DNA of 64,000 bases from Firmicutes bacterium ADurb.Bin146. Lineage in GTDB: Bacteria > Bacillota > Clostridia > DUPQ01. The notes beneath the pieces are model-generated. The model had not been told where the DNA came from. It was given only the letters and a program-made list of their open reading frames with translations, and did no database searches. Of this stretch, positions 24,506 through 31,625 are shown piece after piece. Position 1 is the stretch's first letter. Each line of letters opens with the position of its first letter. The stretch spans positions 62,001 to 126,000 of the forward strand of contig MWDI01000017.1 of the NCBI GenBank assembly GCA_002070475.1, read 5' to 3'. The translations under genes were made by a program, and so were the position numbers.

Positions 24506-24682
24506 TCAGTCAAAGCATGAAACATCTGTTGACACGTCTGATGAGTCGTCTTCCTCTTTTCTGTTATTTAGACTTGAACGCAAATACATGGAAGAGGGAA
24601 TATATTCATGATCCTGATCTTTCACATCTATACAATAATAATATTTCCCTTGATACTTTACCCACTTGTCATTTTTCTGCAT
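24506..24682 (-). CDS. Small hypothetical protein
   Basis: This is a 58-aa protein starting MQKNDKWVKYQGKYYYCIDV. The ATG at 24682 is favoured by GGAGG five nt upstream. The C-terminus is acidic and serine-rich (RKEEDDSSDVSTDVS), without signal peptide or membrane segment. It lies 121 bp downstream of the 594-aa coiled-coil gene on the same strand. The function is unknown. It is short, so the call rests on the good RBS and the non-random composition. Confidence 0.55.
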   Translation of the reverse strand: MQKNDKWVKYQGKYYYCIDVKDQDHEYIPSSMYLRSSLNNRKEEDDSSDVSTDVSCFD

Positions 24683-24803
24683 ATCAGCCTCCAATATCTC
24701 TATCAGTACTTGAAATGTTTGAATGTAATGTCTTAATCTATATATATATTATACAACAAAAGTCTACACGATGTTCATCAATCTGCTATCAAATAATCAG
24801 ATT

Positions 24804-26588
24804 CTAATATTTCAAATGTCTAGGTAGGGAAGCTATTATTATGCGTTTATCCTCTTTATCATATGTGTAATATATACGAGGTTCTTTACCTTCTAAGTAT
24901 AAATGCATGTCTATTAAAGCATTTATCAGCTTCCCGCTTTTCTTATTGTATGTGAACTCGTAATCGGTGGTATTCGTGATTTTAGGTACGCTTTGTTTCA
25001 TAATTTTAAAGTGATTATCATATATTAATGAAGCTTTGTGTATTTTTTCCTGTTCGGTTATATTACCATTCATCTGTTCATAATGATCTAAAGCAAGATA
25101 TTCTATCGCATCACAAATGTTGTCTATATCATATTCTGATTTAATGTCCATAATCTCGTCCTGCGCACGTTTGCACAGTATAAGCTTGTCAGTGAAATTC
25201 TCTTCAACCCATTTTGGTATATCCTTGAATTTTTTTGGTCTGCTTTGAAGATTTCTCAGTCTTTTAATTACAATTTCCTTTTCATCCAGTTCGTTGATAT
25301 GCTGTTTAATACAGGATTCGCAATTATCCTTGTACTCTTTCAGTTCATCCTTCAGTTTTTTAACCTCTTCATTCTTATTATTTAGGAGCCTGTCTTTTTC
25401 GCTTTTTTCGTAAGCAATATCTGCTTCATAATTTCTTTTCAGCGAATGATAGTCCTCTTTCCATTTATCTCGGTCCTTTAGTATGTCTTTTTCGCTTTTA
25501 ATCGAATCCTCAGTTTCTTTTGCAAGAACATCCCGAAGATCAGGTATGAAACGCATCTTATTAAAATTCATTTCCTTTTTCTCAAAATACTTAGAAATTT
25601 TTTTACTAATAAAAGCTGATATAACATCATCTTGCATACTTTTTAAGTAATCATATTTAAGCATTTCTGCATCATTGAATTTTTTAGCATCTATCAATAT
25701 TAAATCTTCCTGACCTAATACTTCGAATCCCGAGGAAGCCATATCCTCAAGAAATTTATTTCGCCTGTTTGAGGGGATATAGAAGAAAAATGCATATGCT
25801 CTGTACTTTTTAGCTAACTCATTAAATTTGATCTTTAAGCTTTCAAAATCCTTTTCAGGTTCTTCCGGCTCATCTTTTTTCTTTTCCTTCTTAACAGGAA
25901 GAGTTTCAGAGTAAATGATTGCTAATGATTGCCTTTCTTCTGATTTAAGCCATCTTAAAAGATTTTCATAAGAGTTTTTGTTTTCTATCATGTAATAATC
26001 TTCTTTAACCGGCCAGCCTTCATTTCTTAGTTTAATGTTGCTATCCCTAATCAGTTCTGTAATAAAGCCTTGCCTGAATGCATCACATTCTTCTTTAATG
26101 CCAACCGGTTCATGCACATATGTCCTTGTAGCTATCTCAACATTCATTGCATTTCTTCTTAACCCTATATCTGTCTCAAAAAGCCGTCCTGCTACAGGTT
26201 TTCTTCCATCTTTAGGATTGTATGGAGTTGGTCCTCTGTCAGGTTCTAAAATATTCATTGCCCAGTTCTTTCTATCTTTTGTAACTATCACTTCTAGCTG
26301 ATATCCAGTGTCATATCTGAAAGATTTAAGATTATCAAGCGCATATGATGCAAATTCATCTGGTTGTGGAATACCATGAAGAACATCAGGTAAATTCTCA
26401 TCTAGAGGATTATCGCTTGCTGTACATTTTTTCTTTATCCATTGCAAAATGTGCAGTATTTCCTTTATGAACAGATGCTCGATAGATATGCCTTTGGCAG
26501 GTTCAGATATTGCATAAAATTGATATGATGTATATCGTATGCTTTTTACCAAAGGTATTGTCCATGTGATTTTATTTTGATTCTGCAT
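24804..26588 (-). CDS. Unknown 594-aa protein with central coiled coil
   Basis: This is a cytoplasmic 594-aa protein. The N-terminal ~300 residues are mixed alpha/beta, with LEVIVTKDRKNWAMNILEPD, GRLFETDIGLRRNAMNVEIA and a Lys/Glu-rich linker KKEKKKDEPEEPEKD near residue 240. Residues ~360-460 form a strong coiled coil and include CESC. The C-terminal ~130 residues end in strands (RIYYTYDKEDKRIIIASLP) that recall RelE-like toxins, but the resemblance is too weak to assign. The RBS GGAGG is four nt upstream. No known family is recognised, and no adjacent nuclease or helicase gene supports a defence role. Confidence 0.8.
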   Translation of the reverse strand: MQNQNKITWTIPLVKSIRYTSYQFYAISEPAKGISIEHLFIKEILHILQWIKKKCTASDNPLDENLPDVLHGIPQPDEFASYALDNLKSFRYDTGYQLEVIVTKDRKNWAMNILEPDRGPTPYNPKDGRKPVAGRLFETDIGLRRNAMNVEIATRTYVHEPVGIKEECDAFRQGFITELIRDSNIKLRNEGWPVKEDYYMIENKNSYENLLRWLKSEERQSLAIIYSETLPVKKEKKKDEPEEPEKDFESLKIKFNELAKKYRAYAFFFYIPSNRRNKFLEDMASSGFEVLGQEDLILIDAKKFNDAEMLKYDYLKSMQDDVISAFISKKISKYFEKKEMNFNKMRFIPDLRDVLAKETEDSIKSEKDILKDRDKWKEDYHSLKRNYEADIAYEKSEKDRLLNNKNEEVKKLKDELKEYKDNCESCIKQHINELDEKEIVIKRLRNLQSRPKKFKDIPKWVEENFTDKLILCKRAQDEIMDIKSEYDIDNICDAIEYLALDHYEQMNGNITEQEKIHKASLIYDNHFKIMKQSVPKITNTTDYEFTYNKKSGKLINALIDMHLYLEGKEPRIYYTYDKEDKRIIIASLPRHLKY

Positions 26589-26758
26589 GAGTCCCTCCTT
26601 TAAATCAATATAATATCTTAGTATGTGGATATGAGTAATTATTTATAATATATTTATTTTACAACGAATCTCAAGATTTTTAAACCCTATTAAGAATTAA
26701 ACCAGAATTAATATCATAGAAGCTTATTTTATGATATTATTTTGATGAGGTGATTACA

Positions 26759-27019
26759 ATGATTGATAGACCTTTTAGAATATTCAGGATTTTTAGAAAC
26801 ATTTTTGATAATTTCAGATGGCCAGATTTCTCGCTGCACTTTAGCATATCCTTTTTATTAATTCCCTTATATCTTGCTATAACAGCTGTTTCTGTACTGT
26901 TGGGAGTGCGTATGTATAAGAAAACAAAAAACAAGATATGGCTTTTCCTTTCTGGTGTACCAAGCATACTGTTTATTATCCTATTTGTTTTAAGCAGAAT
27001 CATATTCTTTAGATCATAA
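26759..27019 (+). CDS. Small membrane protein
   Basis: This is an 86-aa protein with two predicted transmembrane helices (FLLIPLYLAITAVSVLLGV and LFLSGVPSILFIILFVL) separated by a basic loop (RMYKKTKNK). The start at 26759 follows GAGGTG with suitable spacing. An antisense ORF of similar length covers the same bases but has no RBS and low-complexity content, so this strand is chosen. The function is unknown; it is probably in the cytoplasmic membrane. Confidence 0.65.
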   Translation: MIDRPFRIFRIFRNIFDNFRWPDFSLHFSISFLLIPLYLAITAVSVLLGVRMYKKTKNKIWLFLSGVPSILFIILFVLSRIIFFRS

Positions 27020-27085
27020 TGTGCTTTTGTCACAGATAAACCTTTTTTAAATTTGTATTATAAATACATATTAAAGAGGTGTGAA

Positions 27086-27487
27086 ATGAAAAAGAGCTTA
27101 ATTGTAATTACAATACTGATTCTAACAATAATACTTACAGGATGTGGTATAAAAACGGGAGATAATGTGAAAAATACTTATGAGAGCATATCTGCTGAAC
27201 AAGCTAAGAAGATAATAGATGAGCAAAGCGGGTTTATCATACTGGATGTAAGAACAAAAGAAGAATATGATCAAGGACATATACCAGATGCGGTACTTTT
27301 ACCGAATGAGATTATAGGAACTGATGAAATTGAGGTATTACCTGATAAAGACCAGTTAATTTTAGTATATTGCAGGTCAGGAAATCGCAGTAAGCAAGCC
27401 GCTGCAAAATTAGTAAATTTAGGCTATACAAATGTACGTGAGTTTGGCGGGATTATTGACTGGCCATATGATATAGTGACAAAGTAA
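27086..27487 (+). CDS. Rhodanese-domain lipoprotein
   Basis: This is a 133-aa protein with a lipoprotein signal (MKKSLIVITILILTIILTGC) and a single rhodanese domain. The domain has FIILDVRTKEEYDQGHIPDA and the active-site loop YCRSGNRSKQAA with its catalytic Cys (about residue 101). It is anchored outside the membrane and could move sulfane sulfur or act in extracytoplasmic redox chemistry. The start at 27086 follows AGAGGTG. It has no evident operon partner. Confidence 0.88.
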   Translation: MKKSLIVITILILTIILTGCGIKTGDNVKNTYESISAEQAKKIIDEQSGFIILDVRTKEEYDQGHIPDAVLLPNEIIGTDEIEVLPDKDQLILVYCRSGNRSKQAAAKLVNLGYTNVREFGGIIDWPYDIVTK

Positions 27488-27538
27488 AAATTAAAATTTA
27501 CTTAAAAATGTTAAAATATTAAACTTTATAATGTTCTA

Positions 27539-27571
27539 TTGACACACCTAATGTATTTTGATACATTAGGT
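27539..27571 (+). promoter_or_regulatory. Promoter with embedded perfect inverted repeat
   Basis: TTGACA (27539-27544), 17 nt, TACATT (27562-27567). A perfect 11-bp inverted repeat, ACCTAATGTAT / ATACATTAGGT with a 4-nt centre (27546-27571), covers the spacer and the -10. It looks like an operator. It would drive the zinc-ribbon gene at 27693 through a ~120-nt leader. Confidence 0.55.
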
Positions 27572-27692
27572 ATGTATTAAAGTATTTCTTAAAACAAAAG
27601 ATAAAATGCAAGGGCTAAGCATGGGTAATGTAAGTAATTACATACATGTGCTTGTGTATTAATTATAAAAATATATATCCGAGGGGCATTTT

Positions 27693-28406
27693 ATGTATTG
27701 CACTAATTGTGGCAAACAGAACGAGGACAATTCTAAATTTTGTGTTCACTGTGGAGCAGGTATTTCAAATAACACAGAAAATCCTCAACAGAACAAGGAA
27801 TTTACAGCTCCAAGGTCTTTTCAGCCGTATAGTTCTATAGACCCTAATCAGGGAATTGTAAACAAAACGGCATTCAAGGGCAAGCAGGTGAGCTTCGGCA
27901 CTTCAGGTTCGGTATCATTTAAGGGTGGTGGGAAAAAACCAAAAACAGGATTGAAAATCGTTTTAGGAATAGCAGCAGTCGCTACTGTAGCTACTGTAGG
28001 GGTTATAGCTGCAACAGGCGGTTTTAAAGGGAAAGTTAAACCTACCACAACACCAATTGCTTCACCAACAGCATCTGTCGAAACAAACTATACTCCGGAA
28101 TATATGGTAGGCACTTATACATATGACAGCAATAACAAGGAAGATGAATTGACATACATCCATGTAAACTGTTTTCTAGAGATATCTGCTGATGGTACCA
28201 TGAGAGACTGGGGCACTTGGCAGGGAATAGGGACATCGTCAAATCAGACCACATCACATGACTATATAGAAACATGGAGCATAGTTGACAACAAGCTTGT
28301 ATCAATCAACGACTCAGGTTTCAAACGAACATGGGATATAAATGGGGACTATATTACATATATGGATAATTTCGGATATTCCATAACTTACAAGAAAATG
28401 AATTAA
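27693..28406 (+). CDS. Zinc-ribbon membrane protein with extracytoplasmic domain
   Basis: This is a 237-aa protein. It starts with a zinc ribbon (CTNCGKQNEDNSKFCVHCG, residues 3-21), then a Pro/Gly-rich linker, and one transmembrane helix (LKIVLGIAAVATVATVGVIAA, about 90-110). A Thr/Ser/Pro stretch and an extracellular beta-rich domain follow, with GTYTYDSNN and RTWDINGDYITYMDNFGYS, probably a small barrel. The start has GAGGGG upstream. Topology puts the zinc ribbon in the cytoplasm. Such proteins are common in Clostridia, but their role is not known. Confidence 0.8.
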   Translation: MYCTNCGKQNEDNSKFCVHCGAGISNNTENPQQNKEFTAPRSFQPYSSIDPNQGIVNKTAFKGKQVSFGTSGSVSFKGGGKKPKTGLKIVLGIAAVATVATVGVIAATGGFKGKVKPTTTPIASPTASVETNYTPEYMVGTYTYDSNNKEDELTYIHVNCFLEISADGTMRDWGTWQGIGTSSNQTTSHDYIETWSIVDNKLVSINDSGFKRTWDINGDYITYMDNFGYSITYKKMN

Positions 28407-28431
28407 ATAATACTTTTTCATATTATATTCT

Positions 28432-28475
28432 GTGGAAAGCATGGAAGTATCTACTTTTCCCAAACAATGCTCCAC
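28432..28475 (+). promoter_or_regulatory. Compound hairpin upstream of disulfide oxidoreductase
   Basis: An outer arm GTGGAAAGCAT pairs with ATGCTCCAC (one bulge) around an inner GGAAGTA / TACTTTTCC hairpin, ~77 nt before the ATG at 28552. There is no T-tract. It could be a leader RNA structure; no known riboswitch class was recognised. Confidence 0.35.
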
Positions 28476-28551
28476 GTCTTAAATGGTTGAAAATATAAGA
28501 TAGCTATAATAGAATATATCTGTAAAGAGTTATAATCATAGGAGGTTTTAT

Positions 28552-30033
28552 ATGACAAAATATGATTTTATCGTTATCGGAAGCGGTTGCGGGCTTATGT
28601 TCACAGAAGGAGCTTTAGGATATGGTAAAAAGTGCGCGATTGTAGAAAACTTCAAATTTGGAGGTACATGCCTTACAAAAGGATGCATTCCATCAAAAGT
28701 GCTGGTTTATCCTGCAGACCTAATAAGGGAAGCTGAAGAAGGAGAAAGAATCGGAATCAGATTCCAAAAACCTCAGATTGACTGGAATGAAATATCCAAA
28801 AGAGTCTGGGGTCAGATTGATCTGCATGAAAAAGTCGAAGCTCGAATTAATAAGCTTAAAGATCTTAATGTATATAAAGGAACTGCTCAGTTTACAGGAC
28901 CACATACAATTAAAATTAAGAATAACGAAGGGGAATTCTACACTGAAATTGAGGCAGAAAATTTCGTGATAGCTGCAGGTGCTCATTCGTTTGTTCCACC
29001 TATTAAAGGTTTGCAGGAAGCTGGATATATTACATCAGAACTTTTTTTTGGAAGCAAATATCCGAAAAGACCATATGAAAGTCTGGCGATAATTGGCGCA
29101 GGACCAATCGGTGCGGAATTTGCCCATATATTTGCTTCTTTCGGTACAAAGGTATCCTTAATTGAGATGAATCCAAGGATATTAAGTACTGAAGAAGAGG
29201 AAGTAAGCGAAGTAGTAAGAAAACAATTTGTTAAGGATAATATCAATGTGTATACTTCTACAAAGACTTTACAAGTAACTATAGAAAATAACATGAAGGT
29301 GCTTCACCTTGAAAATATGACAGAGAATAGTAAGTTCAAGGTGGAATGTGAGGAAATACTAATCGCATCAGGAGTCAGATCAAATGCGCCATCATTAAAA
29401 TTGGAAAATGCAGGAGTGGAAACCGATAAAAGAGGATATATTTTAACAAATGAATATCTTGAGACGAATGTAAGCCATATATGGGCAATAGGTGATATAA
29501 ATGGAAAATATCAGTTCCGTCACAAGGCAAACAAGGAAGCGGAAATACTGCTGTATAATATGTTCAAAGACCCGAATAATAAAAAAGCTATGAACTATGA
29601 TGCTGTTCCATGGGCTATATTCACTCATCCACAGGTAGCTCATGTCGGAAAAACTGAAAGGGAAGTGAAAGAACAGGGCTGTAAGTACAAAGTCGGCATC
29701 AACAGGTATTCTGATGTTACTGCAGGTCGTGTAATGGGATTTACAAGCAAGTCTGATGTAAACGGTTTTGTTAAGCTTATAGTCGGAGAGGATAAATCAA
29801 TTCTTGGAGCTCATGTGGTGGGACCTAATGCAGCTATACTTTTACAGCCTTATGTCTATATGATGAATTGCAATAAAAAATGCGAAAAAAAGATAAAAAA
29901 GAAAAAAGTAGAAATTGAGCAGTTAAGAGCAATGTGCCCTCATCTAGGTACATATACCCCTATGGATGAATCCATGATAATCCATCCCGCAATGAGCGAG
30001 CTTACAGCTTGGGTGACAGAAAATCTGGAATAG
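28552..30033 (+). CDS. Dihydrolipoamide dehydrogenase-like FAD disulfide oxidoreductase
   Basis: This is a 493-aa class I pyridine nucleotide-disulfide oxidoreductase. It has the FAD motif GSGCGLMFTEGA, the redox disulfide CLTKGC (about residues 41-46), the NAD motif IIGAGPIGAEFAHIF and the second FAD motif IWAIGDING. The catalytic His is in IIHPAMSE, near the C-terminus. Before it is an unusual ~30-residue insertion with a CNKKC pair and a lysine run (KKCEKKIKKKKVE). No pyruvate dehydrogenase or glycine cleavage genes are nearby, so its disulfide substrate is uncertain. It is cytoplasmic and apparently monocistronic. Confidence 0.88.
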   Translation: MTKYDFIVIGSGCGLMFTEGALGYGKKCAIVENFKFGGTCLTKGCIPSKVLVYPADLIREAEEGERIGIRFQKPQIDWNEISKRVWGQIDLHEKVEARINKLKDLNVYKGTAQFTGPHTIKIKNNEGEFYTEIEAENFVIAAGAHSFVPPIKGLQEAGYITSELFFGSKYPKRPYESLAIIGAGPIGAEFAHIFASFGTKVSLIEMNPRILSTEEEEVSEVVRKQFVKDNINVYTSTKTLQVTIENNMKVLHLENMTENSKFKVECEEILIASGVRSNAPSLKLENAGVETDKRGYILTNEYLETNVSHIWAIGDINGKYQFRHKANKEAEILLYNMFKDPNNKKAMNYDAVPWAIFTHPQVAHVGKTEREVKEQGCKYKVGINRYSDVTAGRVMGFTSKSDVNGFVKLIVGEDKSILGAHVVGPNAAILLQPYVYMMNCNKKCEKKIKKKKVEIEQLRAMCPHLGTYTPMDESMIIHPAMSELTAWVTENLE

Positions 30034-30054
30034 CAAAGTAATTGTTAGGATTAG

Positions 30055-30519
30055 TTAATCGATAATATCAAAATAAATATGATTAGTAATTTTTTTTAAA
30101 TCTTCCGGATTAGCTTCTATCTGCAATCCTCTTTTACCTGCACTAAAGCATATCCTGTCAAATAAAAGGGCTGTGTCATTTACAACAGTAACAAATTTCT
30201 TTTTCATTCCGATAGGGGAACAACCTCCATGAATATAACCGGTAAGAGGTAATAACTCTTTTAAGGCAATCATGGAAATACTTTTAACTCCTACCGATTT
30301 AGCTGCTTTCTTTAAATCCAAAGTACAGTTTACAGGTATCATGAAAACATAATGGTTATTATCCGAACCGACAGTTACTAATGTCTTAAAAACCATATCA
30401 ACATGCTTGCCTACCAACAATGCTACCTTTTCCCCATCTGTCTCCAAGGAGTCATATGAATAAACAGAGTATCCTATTTTTTCAGCTTCTAAAAGCCTTA
30501 TTGCATTTGTCTTTTCCAT
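30055..30519 (-). CDS. ybaK: YbaK/EbsC-type aminoacyl-tRNA deacylase
   Basis: This is a 154-aa protein of the YbaK/ProX fold. It has VFKTLVTVGSDNNHYVFMIPV (the conserved Lys after VF), LDLKKAAKSVGVKSISM and GGCSPIGMKKKF. Family members hydrolyse mischarged Cys-tRNA(Pro). It is cytoplasmic. It lies 2 bp downstream of the Nudix gene on the same strand, so the two form an operon. Its end faces the oxidoreductase gene, 21 bp away. Confidence 0.93.
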   Translation of the reverse strand: MEKTNAIRLLEAEKIGYSVYSYDSLETDGEKVALLVGKHVDMVFKTLVTVGSDNNHYVFMIPVNCTLDLKKAAKSVGVKSISMIALKELLPLTGYIHGGCSPIGMKKKFVTVVNDTALLFDRICFSAGKRGLQIEANPEDLKKITNHIYFDIID

Positions 30520-30521
30520 AC

Positions 30522-30986
30522 CTATTCCTTGTACACAAAGTGATGTACAGAACCGGAATTATTACATAATAATTCTTTGGTTTGTGGCGGATAAACCAGT
30601 ATATTATCCAACTCAGATATAGGAATCCAGTAAAACATTATATGGCCTTCCTTACCAAGAAAACAGCAAAGATCACTAATAGAACTGTTGATACTGAACT
30701 CATAATACGGACATATCTGCTGGAAACGCTTTCCATTCCAGGGAAAGTATATCTCACCTACCCATTTTAGTCCATGCACAGTTATATCAAGACCTGTTTC
30801 CTCAAGTAACTCACGTTTCAGTGTTTCCTCATTTGTCTCGCCAAAAGCAGCACATCCTCCAGGAAAAGCGTATCCGTCAGAATCAGAAATAGGTTTTTGT
30901 AACAGTACCTTATTGTCTATAACGCATATACCTGCAACCCTGTAGTTAAATGAATATTCATCAGTATGGAATATGATATCTTTCAT
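30522..30986 (-). CDS. Nudix hydrolase
   Basis: This is a 154-aa protein with a Nudix box, GGCAAFGETNEETLKRELLE followed by ETGLDI, at about residues 42-67. It hydrolyses nucleoside diphosphate derivatives, and the length and features such as YPPQTKELL fit the general Nudix type. The substrate cannot be told. The RBS AAGGTG precedes the ATG. It heads an operon with the YbaK-like gene, and a promoter and terminator-like hairpin lie upstream. Confidence 0.92.
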   Translation of the reverse strand: MKDIIFHTDEYSFNYRVAGICVIDNKVLLQKPISDSDGYAFPGGCAAFGETNEETLKRELLEETGLDITVHGLKWVGEIYFPWNGKRFQQICPYYEFSINSSISDLCCFLGKEGHIMFYWIPISELDNILVYPPQTKELLCNNSGSVHHFVYKE

Positions 30987-31055
30987 AAAAAATCACCTTA
31001 TAGTGATAATACAGCATATTAACATATTTAAGCAACAGAAGAATATTGAACAGTA

Positions 31056-31083
31056 GCAAAAACCTCCTTTGGCCTAAGGAGGT
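31056..31083 (-). terminator. Hairpin 1, terminator-like in minus direction
   Basis: Stem ACCTCCTT / AAGGAGGT with a 6-nt loop, followed on the minus strand by TTTTT. It lies ~70 nt upstream of the Nudix ATG and downstream of the minus promoter at 31151-31179, so it could act as an attenuator. Confidence 0.65.
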
Positions 31084-31150
31084 CTTTACTTAGGATCTGG
31101 GAATCAAAATGAAAACCAAATCAACTTAACTGGGTTTGTCAGTCAATGCT

Positions 31151-31179
31151 ATTATATAACCAATCAGCATTATTAACAA
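31151..31179 (-). promoter_or_regulatory. Promoter toward Nudix/ybaK operon
   Basis: On the minus strand TTGTTA (31179-31174), 17 nt, TATAAT (31156-31151). Transcription would meet hairpin 1 after roughly 90 nt, giving either a small RNA or a leader. Confidence 0.55.
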
Positions 31180-31219
31180 CCGATAGAATATTTAAACAAC
31201 AGAATAATATAATACAGCA

Positions 31220-31254
31220 GCAAAAACCTCCTTGCATCACTAAGGAGGTTTTGC
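31220..31254 (-). terminator. Hairpin 2, terminator-like
   Basis: A long stem (GCAAAAACCTCCTT / AAGGAGGTTTTGC, one bulged A) with an 8-nt loop. T-rich on the minus strand after the stem; it could act in both directions. Confidence 0.7.
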
Positions 31255-31397
31255 CTAAAACACGAAAGGACATAAAATGAAAAAAAATAAAAAAAAGCAA
31301 TAATTATGACTACATCATCATTATACAACAGATTTAATATAATGCTAGTATTTTATTAAAAAGATAGACTGTCCTATCTGCGCAAACCTGTTAATTA

Positions 31398-31426
31398 CAA
31401 AACCCCCCTTCAGAATGAAGAGGGGT
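31398..31426 (-). terminator. Hairpin 3, terminator-like
   Basis: Stem ACCCCCCTT / AAGAGGGGT with one mismatch and a 7-nt loop, then TTTTG on the minus strand. It is the first hairpin reached by transcripts leaving the HExxH lipoprotein gene. Confidence 0.65.
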
Positions 31427-31497
31427 AATGCAAAAAAGAGATGGAAAGGGCACAAATAATGAAATTACAAATACACATCTATAACTTAACATTAACA

Positions 31498-31517
31498 CTG
31501 TCCGATAAACAGGACAG
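31498..31517. promoter_or_regulatory. Inverted repeat CTGTCC-N8-GGACAG, copy 1
   Basis: The same arms and the same 8-nt spacer recur at 33349-33368 on the other side of the HExxH lipoprotein gene. It is a candidate binding site. Confidence 0.5.
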
Positions 31518-31625
31518 AATAGGACAACCATAAATAAAGCTACCTATATATGAAAGCTATTTCAATATATAAGCTTTCCATTCATTAAAACTGACCTCAA
31601 ATGTTTTACCGAATATCTCCTCAAA

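Larger units (their letters stand above)
30987..31625. other. 640-bp gene-free region with three hairpins
   Basis: No convincing gene is present. The stretch holds three terminator-like hairpins about 165-180 bp apart, a minus-strand promoter and a CTGTCC-N8-GGACAG inverted repeat, listed separately. The flanks of the first two hairpins are similar to each other, for example AACAACAGAATAATA beside AGCAACAGAAGAATA, indicating duplication. A few micro-ORFs of 6 to 24 codons start with ATGAAA shortly after the hairpins on the plus strand, but they are too short to call. Confidence 0.7.

Noticed and set aside
26737..27033. A 98-codon minus-strand frame over the small membrane protein
   Set aside because: The plus-strand frame has a GAGGTG RBS and two clean membrane helices; the antisense frame has neither.
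30041..30060. A terminator between the convergent oxidoreductase and ybaK genes
   Set aside because: No stem of useful length or T-tract is present in the 21-bp gap.
31260..31520. Micro-ORFs beginning ATGAAA after the intergenic hairpins
   Set aside because: They are 6 to 24 codons long, without conserved peptide sequence, and composition can explain them.
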